Assembly (NCBI GenBank): GCA_015680685.1
Contig: MNCI01011404.1
Span: 156,827-211,195, forward strand
Reading direction: 5' to 3'
Source: Gnetum montanum
Taxonomy: Eukaryota; Streptophyta; Gnetopsida; Gnetales; Gnetaceae
DNA length: 54,369 nt
This document shows, in pieces, positions 34,091 through 45,611 of the stretch (its first letter is position 1; every line of letters starts with the position of its first letter). A model generated the notes under the pieces. That model made no database searches. It saw only the letters and a list, made by a program, of their open reading frames with translations, and had not been told where the DNA came from. The translations under genes and the position numbers were made by a program.

Positions 34091-35420
34091 TCATGCATCA
34101 AATGTAGTATGGCTTGAGGTATGAGTGATTCACAGGATTTGCGAACTTGTTGCCATCCATGTTTGCCAACTTGAAGGCCCCATTCCCATAGGCTTTAGTG
34201 ACCATGAATGGACCTTCCTAGTTTGATGAGAATTTGTTTACATGTTCATGGATAGCCTTGAGAATGAGGTCTCCCTTCTTTATTGTCCATTGATGTGCGT
34301 TTGCATGATGCTTCTGCCATTGCTTGTTCTGATATTGCTCGATGTAACCAAGTGTCTACACGCACTCCTCCTCTATGGAGTTGAGGTTGATGATCGTCGA
34401 CTCATCGTTCTGGGCTTCACTCACGACGTTTGATAGGATCATTCGAAGTAAGGGTACCTGCAACTCAAGAGGTAACACCACTTCAGATCCATAAATAAGA
34501 CTGTAAGGAGTCTTACCTATTGCAGTCCTGCATGTCGTCCTGTAAGCCCATAGCACATAGAGGGTTTGCTCGTGCCATCTTCTCTTACTGCTGTTAAGCA
34601 TTTTCTTGAGCAAGTTGATGATGGAATTGTTTGTAGCTTCTGCCTATCCATTCACCTGCGGGTAGTATGGTGAGGAGAACGATTGCCTAATGCCAAGATT
34701 GCTGCAAAAGGTTTTGGTTTCTGCACTACTGAGCTGTGGCTCGTTGTCGGTCACAATAGTCATGGGAAGCCCAAACCTTGTCACAATGTTATCTAAGATG
34801 AAGTGGCAAACTTGCTGGGATGTAGTTTTCCTTAGGGAAATAGCCTCCATCCACTTCGTAAAATACTTGGTGGTGGTGATGATGAAGCTATGCCCTGTGG
34901 AAGACTTAGGCGTGATAGGTTCTATGATGTCTAGTCCCCATCATTGGAATGGCCATGTGATTTGCATCAGATGCAACTCTGTAGGTGAAACGCGTATGAG
35001 ATTTACGTATCTTTGGCACATATTACAAGTTTTAACCTTGGCTAGGCAATCGTGCTCCATGTGAGGCTAGTAGTACCCTAGGCATTTGATTTTTTCTGCC
35101 ATGGCCCTAGGTGCTATGTGTCTACCACACAATCCCTTGTGTACCTCATTAATGACCTTCTGCGCTTGCTCCTCATTTACACATGCCAGCAATATCCCAT
35201 CATAGGAGCGTCTGCATAGGGCGTTGTCTCCCATGAGCATATATTGCCGGGCACGCTTGCGGATCACATCTCTCTAGGTAGATGTTAATCTGTGTGGGGG
35301 CTTGCCATGTTGCAAGTAGGCTTTAATGTTGGCATACCACTCCTAGGTCTCTACAGCACTAACAGAGGCTACATGTTCTGCATGAGTGATACGCTACATG
35401 CATGGATAGAATCATGCTAC
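34091..35420 (-). pseudogene. pol: Element G: integrase with RNase H-IN linker
   Basis: From the right: the linker EWYANIKAYLQHGKPPHRL, then YMLMGDNALCRRSYDGILL, then the zinc module EVHKGLCGRHIAP...KIKCLGYY (35067-35267). The core follows with GLDII, FTKWMEA, TIVTDNEPQLSS and SSPYYPQVNG, then AEATNNSI after one TAG (34356-34850). All three catalytic acidic residues (GLDII, VTDNE, AEATN) remain. The C-terminal part has LYVLWAYRTTCRTAIGKTPY and near 34100-34230 the GPF-V-KAY-like tail. RNase H sequence is missing beyond 35420. Confidence 0.85.
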
Positions 35421-36036
35421 GCTATCTGCTAATTATTAATTCTACTACACTATATGCGAACCCCACTCAAATATGATGTTAACATTTGTCATTGTATTAT
35501 GCAAGATGGTGCTAAGGCCAACCTTAATTATCCTAGAAATCGTAGGGGTCCTGTGCTGCTTGAGTGAATCGGTGGCCAACGTACCTTCGCCTCATGCACA
35601 TGTGCGGAAACAGGCAGTCTGGTTCTGAGAAGGCGCATGGGAGTTCCTGCAATTTCTCCTCCAGCACTTTAGTGTGATAGTTTGGTCACACCTGTCAGAG
35701 GAGGTAACAGCTGTAGTAACAGAAACCCTACTGCCTGGGGCAAATTAGGGTATTCTGAGATTTTTGATGGATGGAGCACTTAGGAGCGGGTAGGGAGAAG
35801 GATCTAGTCAACACCCAAAAAGTTTGAGGTGTTTGGCTTAGGTTTGGGAGATGCTCGAATACAATTGCTACCATCCGTACAACACTTTGTTTATTGCTCG
35901 CCACATGGGAGCTTGTTTTCAAAACCCACCAAGAACCATTTACTGTGCTGGCGAGTGCGTTCTGTAAACATATTCTGCTACGCTATGCCATGCTTGCTAC
36001 GCTAGGCAAATGTTAACAACGTGTTTTTGTTACTAG

Positions 36037-39000
36037 GTTTTTCGTCAACAAGAATGGGCTTCACGGTGATACGGATGTGTTGACCCTAGCACAGATGGTA
36101 CTATGAGAGTTTTCTTCCACTGAGAATATGTGTGCGGGTGTCATAGGCCAATGCAGGGGTGAGTACAAAACCTATCCAACCTAGTACTCCTAGCTCTATG
36201 ATAGGTGCAAGGACCTGGATTTGTTGGATAGGGATTGGACACCCTTTAAGCCGATCACCGTTGAAGATTTATTGGTGGATCTTCCATCATTCCCATCACC
36301 TTTTAAACTTGGTAAGTTAAACTGTGAGTTGTTACGCATGTTTGAGTGTTGATCCTATTTTTATGTTATTTCTACTTTTATCTGAGTTTTTGTGCAAACT
36401 TCTATAGTGGCGAAGAAGTCCGAGGAGGTGATGGTGATCACCTCTGGGCATCATGAGGCCAACATCTACTTCAAGTACGAGGAGGTAGATGAGACTCAAC
36501 ATTGGCTTTGCAATTGGGCCCCAGAATTTCTGAACAACAACATTTAGGACATTGGGCTCATGGACTTGTTTTTGGCCATGAACCCAAGTGTCCCTACCTC
36601 TGAGATGCTTGCCCTAGCCAACTCCTTATCTAAAAAGGAAAACCACTTCTGCACACACATGCACGGTGTGCTGGTGGTCCTTGAAATCAATGACCGACTA
36701 TTCACAGACCTCTTTGGTGTCCCTACTGATGGCCTCCTCATGGGTGCAAAGACCAAAAAGGAGGCAAACCATTAGAGGGACATTGAGAAGTGGCTAGGGG
36801 TGGCGAAAGGATGAAAGGGGATCCTTATGGAAAAAGCAAAGTCGAAAGTAGCCAAAGATATTTATCCCATCTTCCGTGCCCATGCTTTCCCCAAGCTACT
36901 TTCCCAAGGAGGGATTGAGCAAGCTTGGGTGATGAGGGAGGTAATGGAAGAGGGGACCCATTACAATTAGGCTAGGCATCTCTGCAAAGGCCTGTAAGTT
37001 GAAATGGTCAAGCTTTATAAGAAGCATGAGTCTCGTTTTAACGTACACCATGCCTTTTACATAGCTTGCTTGTGACGTTTCACAAAATTCTTGGTGGTCT
37101 GTGAGAATGGATTCTGGGTTATGGAAGATCGTAACTAGATTTCCAAGCCATGGATCTACCAAGTCTTCTAGACCACCCGAGCCTAGGATCTCCTAGAAGC
37201 TATTGGGAAGTCATTTTCCATGACGACTAAGGATTGGGTGGTCTGTAACTTTTGTGGCTAGGACAGTGTGGGTGAGGCGCCCCCTACTACTATAGGCAGC
37301 ATATCGTAGGAAAAATGTCTCATCCTAGAGACGGTGGCCATCAAGTTGCGGTGAAAGAGGCCTCTTCCAGCTGAGGAGACTCCCTGTATGGAAGAAGAAG
37401 AGGGGAGGACACTACGGTTCAAGCTACGCAAGATGCAGCTCCCTATTGGTAAATGTTTTTCTCTATGCTTGTTTCTTCGCTTGTTTGGTTAATGCCTGCT
37501 ATGTTGTGCTATGCTAGGTAACATAGCATCCATTTTAAGTTAACATACTATAAACTAATGCGAACATGCTTTGTTGCTAGAGGAAGAAGAGGAAGAAGAA
37601 GAAGGCGACAAAGAGGTGTTGACCCCCAAAATGGGGGCGACTAATAAAGACATGGGGGACCTGACCACAGAGGAAAGGGCCCTAGTCAAGAGAGAGGGAA
37701 CCCCCACAACAAAGGAAGGGAATTCCAAAGACAAAGAAAATGCTCCTACTAATGAGGAGGATGTTTTAGTCAATGGGGAGGATTTGATGACAAGGATGCT
37801 GGCGTCTTAAAAAGAAAGGCCCTAGCAAATAGAGGAAGCCTGTGCCAACTAGGAAGGAACCTCTGCTGATGATCCCCTTGCTAAGTGCATTTCAGCATCG
37901 GAGAAGTAGATAAACATGGAGGGTGTTGCCATAGTGCTAAGCCAACAAGAAGGGGAACTACAACTAGATGCTGATGAGTTTAACTATATATTCGACAATG
38001 TGTCGACGGGTGACCCCCCAACTATCATCCTCGAGGGTTTGCTGGGTAGGAGTCCTTACACTATCATTTGCATTACTCATCAGCCTTATTGTAGTCCACC
38101 TCAATCATGACTGACGTGTTTGATTATATGGTAGACACCACTGTTGACACTGTAGGACCTTCCTTGATCTAGCTGGAACCATGGATCGAGATGCTCGATA
38201 AGCTTACGTTCATGCAAGGGGTTGTTGATGACATGATTGGCCATCTCAAGTAGGTCGATCCGGAAGTGGGTAAGTAAAGTGGCTATGCTAGGCTTTTAAC
38301 TTGCTATGTTAGACCTCTTAAGTTGCTGAAATTTGCTATGATATTATGAATAATGTGTTTTTATGTGTGATAATAGCATCCTACCTCAAGTGGGACCCAA
38401 AACAAGCAAGAAAGATGGACGCCATGCCTACATTCCCACTTGAAGTGACCGAGGTGCCTCGTCGCATATACGACGAGGCTAGCAAATGTGCATTGCATTC
38501 AACACACTCATTATGGGAGTGTAGGCACGTGAATGAAGACATGTGGAAACAAGTCCAGAGGTAGGATAAAGGAAAGGTCAATTTGACTATCGAGGTAGGA
38601 GATCTCTGTTCCAGGAACGAGTTCCTCTTGGCCTGTGATACCAACGATGGTAGTTGGTGCATGACCGTCATAGATTATGCAAGATATTGGATGGCTATGC
38701 GGCACAACAACGAGGCCACCTAGGAAATAATTGAGTAGCAGATGCAGATGGACTTGTTGGCTTAGAAGAACCAAGACTAGAAGGATTATAGCGTTAAAGT
38801 TTATGAGTGGGGGAACTCCTAGAAGAACCATAAACATATGTATAAACTAGAATGTGCCACCTATCGTAAACAATACCGGGATGCTTCAGTGAAGTTGTAT
38901 ACTTATGAAGCATTCGTGGATGCCATTGGTGCTTCTGAGGCTTACAACAAGTTCATGCAGCAAGTGACAGTCAGTGAATTGCTTGAGCGAGAAGTGAATC

Positions 39001-39378
39001 TTCCCACAGGTGAGACCACCATTGCCTCCTTTTCTCTATGACTGCTAAGATGGACAACCATCAAAAAGCAGAAAGTTGTAGTAGATGTTGAACTAAGTGA
39101 TAGGTACTTGGAGGATATCATAGAGGATGAGGTCTGGCACTGCCTCGGCTCGGATTGGACTGCATCATCCCCAAGGCAGACGCGGGGCCATCTCAGGTTA
39201 GTCACTTTCTGTGATGCAACAGTTTATGTTTTTCTAGCTTTTATGTATAAATCTAGCTAACTACTTCATCTTTATGATGCAGATTTCGGATGAAGAAGCG
39301 GGGCCCTTTGAGGGAAAAAATGATAATGTAGATGAAGGTAGCATAGAAGAAGGCAATGTAGGGGAAGATGATGCGTGA
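36037..39378 (+). pseudogene. Antisense multi-exon gene relic inside element G
   Basis: Plus-strand coding relic of about 970 codons in five exons: 36037-36311, 36408-37448, 37581-38269, 38377-39196, 39283-39378. Introns of 96, 132, 107 and 86 bp all have GT...AG, the first three joining frames in phase 1. Exon 2 keeps one frame for 347 codons apart from stops, mostly TAG, that fit single C-to-T or G-to-A changes. Segments: WTPFKPITVEDLLVDLPSF; a globular part with HGVLVVLEINDRLF and FGVPTDG; an acidic linker beginning EEEEEEEGDKE; a helical part with KWDPKQARKMDAMPTF and YRKQYRDASVKLYTYEAF; an acidic end DEEAGPFEGKN. One frameshift lies near 38100. An acceptor at 36036 implies at least one more upstream exon. 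The family was not recognised; the FGVPTDG region loosely recalls transposon-borne plant mobile-type domains. Confidence 0.6.
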
Positions 39379-39529
39379 CAGCTATGGCTTTCAGTTGTTG
39401 TATTTTTGCAAAACTATTGTAAACATTGTTTAAGTGGAACCATTGTTTGAAAAATGAATTGTGACAAGTTTGGTGCTATTCTGGCTTGCGTGTTGTCTAT
39501 GTTATTCATTTTTATGTTTTTAATGTTTC

Positions 39530-39745
39530 TTAGTTTGAGGCCATTTTGAGTCATTGCTAGTTTTAGGCCATTTCAGGCCATGCGTAGTTTTAGGCCATTT
39601 CGAGCTGTAGGGTAACGATATAGTTTTAGGCCATTTCAGGCCATCGCTAGTTTTAGGCCATTTTAGGCCATGATGCGATATAGTTTTAGGCCATTTCAAG
39701 CCATTGTGTGATATAGTTTTAGGCCATTTCGTGCCATGGCATAAA
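39530..39745. repeat. Tandem array TAGTTTTAGGCCATTTCAGG (element G, after PR)
   Basis: About seven units of 24-38 bp built on AGTTTTAGGCCATTTCAGGC. It lies between the protease end and the antisense gene, at the place where element H has its own array. The core AGTTT-A-G-CAT is shared with the arrays at 33609-34090 and 53975-54250. Confidence 0.8.
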
Positions 39746-39894
39746 TAGAAGGTATGTTAACAGTTTTAGAAAAGTAAGTTGGTGTATCTAGCGTAGATGG
39801 ATGGATGTGAAACTAATAAGTGGTAAATTTACAAAGGGTGTTAACTAGGCAGGAAGTAGTGGGGTTGCTACGCTATACATAATTGCTTCCTAAC

Positions 39895-41020
39895 CCATCT
39901 TGGGTTTGGTGAAATGTAGGGTCGAGATGCTTTGCTACCGCACTCATCTACATCATTGTCCTCCACTTGGAAGGGCAACTCAGTCCACACATTTTTGTTT
40001 TTTGAACCAACATATTGGGCTGGCTCATTCACTAAACTGTTAGTATCTACGGAGATAGGCGCCTCATTCTTAGAGGTTAAAACCTCTGAGCTCTACTCCA
40101 TATCTATGTTGTTGATTGCTTGCGTTGCTACCTTGTCGCCATCGATCACCACCTCCCTACCTGTATAGGGTAGATGGATCTCTTGATGTATGGGTGAAGA
40201 GACGATCCTAAGTTGTGCTAACCATGACCTCCCCAAGATCAGGTTAAACCTGGGCATCTCTTCCACCATGATAAACGTTGCATTCGTGGGAAACTGGTCC
40301 CCTACCACAAAGTCAATGTGGACAGTGCCTTTCACCAAAACTTGTGCCCCGTTGAATGAATTCAAGCATGATGTTGTCGTGGATTTGATTTGGTCTACCA
40401 AACCTAGCTTGTCCACAATAGGGAAGGGGATGACGTTTGTAGCAGCCCTGTCATCAATGTGTACCCTTCAAGTCTTATGTTGGCCGACCCAAATTGTGAT
40501 GAACAGAGGTGATGTAGTCACCTGACCCTTTTCAGGCTCTTCCCTAATGGACTAATTGCAGAAAGTCAACTGGGATGGCTATGATTCTACAGGCGTACAA
40601 GGAAGCATAATCGAGTGGATTGCTTTCTCTTCTACTGGCATGTTCTCGTCAATTGGTATTGTCGTCAACATGCGAACCAAAGCCTCATGGTGTGCAGTAG
40701 AAGTCATGATCAGGTCGTACAGGCTCAGCATTGTATTCTTTTGTTTTAGAGCCTACTTGACCTGAGTGAGAGCACTTAAGAGGTTTGGGCCACCTTCCTG
40801 TTTACTGCCTTTCTCCTCTTCCATTCGTCCCAGGAGACAAATTTTCTGAGGAGGGACAGTTTCGAGTTTGGGGTCAGACCCTTTTGGGTGAGGTGGCGAA
40901 GACCATGCACACATAGGAACGTTATCTTTTGGCAACGAGGACGTAGATGTAGGGGGTGAGGGAATAGGCTTGGAAGTACATGGAGTGGTACATTCCGTTG
41001 ACACCTCACCTATCAAATGC
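39895..41020 (-). pseudogene. pol: Element G: protease
   Basis: Retropepsin relic. From the right: a spacer rich in Pro/Ser (40753-41016), then TMLSLYDLIMTSTAHHEALV, the helix that precedes protease in Tat/Athila proteins, then FITIWVGQH, the active-site strand VHIDDRAATNVIPF, and in 40093-40416 FNLILGRSWLAQLRIVSS and HQEIHLP. The active site reads Asp-Arg-Ala rather than the usual Asp-[Ser/Thr]-Gly. The tail NVWTELPFQVEDN...ISPNPRW ends at a possible splice donor GTTAGG (39894). Confidence 0.8.
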
Positions 41021-43662
41021 TCTTCTTGTTTCTTTGGACGAGAAGGCTATAGTGCTATTTTATGTGGGGCAGGGGTAGTTGATTGGCTTGGCCCCTTGAT
41101 AATGAAAGGTGCTAGTGGTGTTAATGCGGTCGGCAGTGGTGCAGTTTTGCTTACAGGCGGTGCAGGGGTGGATGTCTGGTGAGGGACTCTTAGGACAAAA
41201 AATTTCTACAGAGCTTTTTTAGTAGCTAGTGGTGTTGGTGTGCTATGCTAAGGCACATGAACCACAAATGGCCACTGGGATGGTTTAGGATTACTATCAA
41301 CGTCGATAGTGTTAATAATGTAATTGGCATTGATGGCATTAAGAGGATCTGTGTAGATATGTAGAGATTGATTTTCGAGATGCACTGGGTTGCTTTCATC
41401 TAGGACTAGTTTCCCTTACTCAATCATTCTTTGGATGTCGTCTTGTCATGCCAGGAAGTAATTTGTATCGTGACCACACTATTGATGGTAGTCACAGAAC
41501 TGCTCCAGCCTGAAATTCCTAGGAACTAGCAGCTCATTGGGCAAAGCCAAGGAGGGGTTCCTAAGGAGTTCGAAGTACTGTTGATGTGTTTTGGTTGCCT
41601 CCTTTGACATCTTCTTGTGTTGGATATACCTTGCTCCCAGCAACTGCTTTAGAAGTTATGAAGGTTTGATGGGGAGTAGGGTGTACTTAGAGCGATCTTT
41701 ACACTCAAAGTTAGGTTTTGGCGGTGCGGGTGCTTCTGGTGCCGATGTTGAAGGTTAGGATGCGTTGCTTGGTGTGGGTGTGGGGTTAGTTGCTGGTGTG
41801 GCAGCCTTCTTGTTATTATTGTTTTTGGGTTTGGCTTTGTTTGCCATAGCGGCCACTGTGGCTGTTGCAACCTTACCCTTGTCTTTGTCCCTCTTTTCAA
41901 AGGTGTTCTTATAGCAATGTAGGCTAGGTCTTTGCTTGCCTCGGCCATGTCTTGTATGCTCTTGGTCTGGGCAAAATCTTGACTAAGAGTTTGTGGGACG
42001 AGATAGTATAGTTTGGACTTAATGAAGTCATTCACTACACCCTTAAAGACGGCCAACAGATGGGCCTCCGCGATGGGCTTGCAGATCTTGTTAAGGGTAG
42101 CGCTTCATCGTTGTATGAATTTCTAAACCGGTTCAAGTGGATCTTGTTTGATGCTCATTAACTGATCCAGCGTAACCTTTGGTCTCAAGTTGTACTTGAA
42201 ACACGTTATGAACTGGGTCAGCAACTCCTCTAAGGTTAAGATGGAGGAGTGCAGGAGCATGCAATACCAGTCCAGTTCTTTCCCCGTCAGAGACATAGCA
42301 AAGACATGGATAATTATATGTGGCCATTATTGCAAAAGAAGGGACTTAGATCTGAACGTAACAAGATGGGCATTGGGATCACCCTCCCCGTTGTATTTAG
42401 TAAAATGAGGGAGCAGCATCTCAGGGGGTAGTGTTAACATGGGGATTGCCATGACTTGTATTGTGTTAGACCCGGCAACTTTGAGGTGTTTGATTTCCTT
42501 AGTAAGGGTCTAGATAAGCTAGAATGCTTGATTCAGACTTGGGGACAATGTGGGTGGTTAGGGAGCTGGAGAGGTAGTTCCCATATGTGGAGTGGCAAGG
42601 GCAGCAACGTGACCCATAGGCGGTGCCGTTGGGGCAACCCCTATGAAAGGTGCTACTTGTGTTGTCCACCATCCAGTAGGTGGTGCTGTTGGAGTATCAG
42701 TCACTAGTTGTGGCACAGGGTAGGCCATTTGTGTGGTTGGTGGGATGGACCATAGTCCTGTGCTTGGTTGTACCATTTGCGGGACCTGGTACGTTTGGTG
42801 GCAAGCGTAGTGGAACATTTGCGACGGTTGTGAAACAGGAGGAAAAGTAAATGGGGTCCACCATGTGGATGAACCTAGGCCCATTGCTAATGGTGTGACA
42901 GGTGTGCATGCAGGAATGGATGTGGAAACTGCATGCAACTGCGATGTATGTACGACGTGAACATAGGGTAGGGTATCCATGATTGGTGTGTGATATGCTG
43001 TAGGGGTGGGTTGTAAAATAGATTGTGGGTAGGGGGGGGGGGGGAATGGTTGAGAATGAGATAGGGGAGTAGGCGTGTTGATATGTTGATGGCATGGCAT
43101 GGCTACCTGTTGCCGATGAGATTAGAGGTTGCGACGGTGCGGACGGGATCATAAAGGGAGCGACGATAGAGAGTGTGTTTGTCTAGAAAGATGAGGTGGG
43201 AGAGATGGAAACAGGGTTGGTTTGACCCCCACCCTTAGACTGTGAATCCAATTCCTCCTGCCTGTCTTGGAATGCCTCATCATGGTGAGATGCTATGTCT
43301 CACGGCTCCCTAGACCTAGTCAACCCCGTTAGCTGATCCATGAGCTAGTAGTGGGTTTGCGTTAGAGGAATGGAAACACCAGGAGTGGGAACAAATTCCC
43401 TCCCATTGCAATAGGTGAACTGAAAGCTATGTTTGTCTTCGAGTTCTTGTGCATCTAAGGGCAGATTTGCCTGAACCTTAGCGCAGAGGAAGTTATATCG
43501 CTCTTATTGCTAAGTCAAGCCCTTAGGTAACCGATTTTGGATTCTGAGGGATTGACATGGCCCCAGCATTGGGCTGCGTAGCTACTCAGCACCTGTGATG
43601 CCTTGAACTGAGGGGGAAACCTCAATGTTAGAGGTAGTAGCTACTGTGTTTGAAGAAATCAT
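41021..43662 (-). pseudogene. gag: Element G: gag, proline-rich N-terminus and capsid
   Basis: Start chosen at 43662 (MISSNTVATTSNIEVSPS), about 256 bp after the PBS. A Pro/Thr/Ser/Gln-rich region spans 42558-43152. The capsid block (about 41950-42450) contains KYNGEGDPNAHLVTF, VFAMSLTGKELDWY and LEELLTQFITCFKY, the Retrotrans_gag fold. Near 41440-41510 QFCDYHQ-CGHDTNYFL followed by IQRMIE-GKLVLDE is the C-x2-H-x4-GHDT motif typical of Tat-lineage gags. A run of 13 Gs on the plus strand (43032-43044) codes for the Pro run, and the frame changes there. Several stops. Confidence 0.8.
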
Positions 43663-43899
43663 TATTGTAAGGCTAAAAAGGGCTTGCAAACAAGGGAAAC
43701 AAGGAGATTAAGCTGTGATCAGAGGATTTCTGTCCTACAGGATTCTAGAGGAACCGTCGAAGCGACTGATCTGCATCACACAATGCCTAAACAATCGCAA
43801 AAGGGTATCACGTTTACGCTAGTGCATGATGGGGTATAGAATGCATGCAGGACTACCGTAAAACATGGAAAAAAGCACCAAAAGGCCCTCCTTCTAGCG

Positions 43900-43918
43900 C
43901 TAGAAAATTGTAGCAACC
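43900..43918 (-). other. Element G primer-binding region
   Basis: The minus strand just inside the 5' LTR reads ATTTTCTAGCGCTAGAAGG. The segment CTAGCGCTAGAAGGAGGG is the likely PBS (family form TGGCGC-type); I do not assign the tRNA. Confidence 0.4.
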
Positions 43919-45606
43919 GAAAAAGTTGGTGGCTAGAAACATCGAGAGGTCATCGAGTGAATAGTTTTAACCCCGGATCCATGCGAGGGCCGTGCTAGAT
44001 ACAATGGAAGCGGGGAACCCTGAATGGTCTTGACGATTAGACAAGGACTTAATTGGTGTAATATAATCTTTTGTGAACGTTTAATTTGAAAATGATACTT
44101 TTAGCGTAATAGAATAATTATTAAATGTAATGGAGAAAAACAAGGTAAAACGCGATGATAATGAACAAAAAATGTAGAGCGAAGTGGAGTTAGAAAAATG
44201 CACCGCTCCAAGATTGCGAGTTTACTTCATTAAAATGGGTACAATTGGTTGTGCAACACTGGGAGGTACAAAGATCCCAAAGGTAACCAAGATGTTGAAA
44301 GTATGTCAACTATGTTCTTGAACAGGGACTTAAAAGCCAATAATACAGAAATGCTATTAAATTGTCAACAACAAAAATCTGTCGATGACTAGAATTGTCA
44401 AAATGCCAACTAGATTTTGCCAACTTGCCAACAATGCATCAATTTGCCAAAAAACCAAAATTTTGCCAATCGTTGCCTTTAATGCAAAAATGCTTGTTCT
44501 TTGCAGGGGTATTTATAGGGCTAGGAGTAGGTGAGAGATGCGATTTAAATGCCATTTGTCATAGACCTATGAGATGCTGACGTGCTCGTATTGCATGATA
44601 TGCAAAGCCAATTGCGAAACTGTGACGCTGCAATCATGTTGTCGAAACTGGGAGTGCTGGCGTCAAATGTGAAATCAATGCAAATAAGGGATGAAGCATA
44701 TTGGCATAGCGTAGCTATTTGCTATGTTGTGCTATACTATGTAGCATAGCATGTTGGTGTAGTGTAGTTGCTTGCTACGCTGTGCTACGCTATGCAGCGT
44801 AGCACATCGTAGAAGAAGAAAAACATGTTGAGGTCAACTACATCTGTTGGAAGCTTTGACATGCATCCGGTTAGCTTTTGGAGTACTTCATTTTCTTTGC
44901 ATCTTTGCTATGCTACGTAGTGTAGCACAGTGTAGCAGCTGGCTTTATCTACGACTCGAGCTGAAGTTGCAAACACTTATTTGAAGCTTTGGCCATGCTA
45001 ACAGCTAAAAATTTTTCCTTTTATGAAGGGGAGCCTCTGGACTTGCTGAATTTTCCTTTGAAACATTTCTTGCTGCTCTTGTATTGTTGCTACACTATGC
45101 TACGCTATGTAGCATAGCATCCAGAATATCCTGCTTTTTGTTCAATCTGCCACTTTATAGTAAGAGATCTTGCTAAAGAACTTGAAGTCAAATAGGGCAA
45201 ATGGCTTTGGAGGCTGGAGTGCTTTCCGAGTGCACTTTTCTCTACAACAGCTTGGTTGCCTGAGCAACTATCTTCTGAGGCCTGCTACGCTACATAGCGT
45301 AGTGTAGCGTAGCAAACTTCTTCACTAGAAAACTTGCCGAACTGTTTTGCGCATCCCGAGCACTGCCGACAACTCCAAGCATGGTCTCTGAATAGATTGT
45401 TAGCCGGGTAAGCCATCCAAGTGGGCAGGCCAGAGAGTCCATCGGGCCTATCAGCTCTGGAGGTAGAAAACTTGCCAAACTGAACAGTCTGAACTCAGTG
45501 CATTCATTTCTTGCCAAGCTTTCATGAGGCTACACTTGTAGAAATGTTTGCCTCATTTCCAAGACCTTAGTGAAGCAAGAGTACCTTGAAATTTTAGGGT
45601 ATTTCA
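43919..45606 (-). mobile_element. Element G: 5' LTR
   Basis: 1688 bp, TGTAGCAACC to GGGTATTTCA on the plus strand; partner of 30440-32265. TATA box on the minus strand at 44510-44518, giving a U3 of about 1.1 kb. GCTACGCTA palindromes recur at 44704-44811, 45087-45120 and 45283-45314. Confidence 0.85.
44510..44518 (-). promoter_or_regulatory. LTR TATA box (element G, 5' LTR)
   Basis: Plus strand TATTTATAG after GCAGGGG, read CTATAAATACCCC on the minus strand. The 3' LTR copy at 31074-31082 has lost one base of the core. Confidence 0.55.
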
Positions 45607-45611
45607 ATTTT
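45607..45611. repeat. Right target-site duplication of element G
   Basis: ATTTT, second copy of 30435-30439. Confidence 0.8.

Larger units (their letters stand above)
30440..45606 (-). mobile_element. Element G: 15.2-kb Ogre/Tat-like element with antisense cargo
   Basis: Flanked by LTRs 30440-32265 and 43919-45606 and a perfect 5-bp duplication ATTTT inside gag of element D. In element orientation: 5' LTR, PBS, gag with CDYH-x4-GHDT motif, protease, a tandem-repeat array, an antisense multi-exon gene where RT and RNase H should be, RNase H-IN linker, integrase, a second tandem array, 3' UTR, PPT, 3' LTR. The gag zinc motif, long LTRs and 3' tandem repeats are characteristic of the Tat/Ogre branch. 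It could not have encoded its own RT in this form. Confidence 0.85.

Noticed and set aside
36544-36756. Minus-strand frames opposite the antisense gene (36544-36756, 37555-37773, 38381-38837)
   Set aside because: They are fragmentary and lack RT, RNase H or other pol motifs, whereas the plus strand shows one frame continued across several introns.
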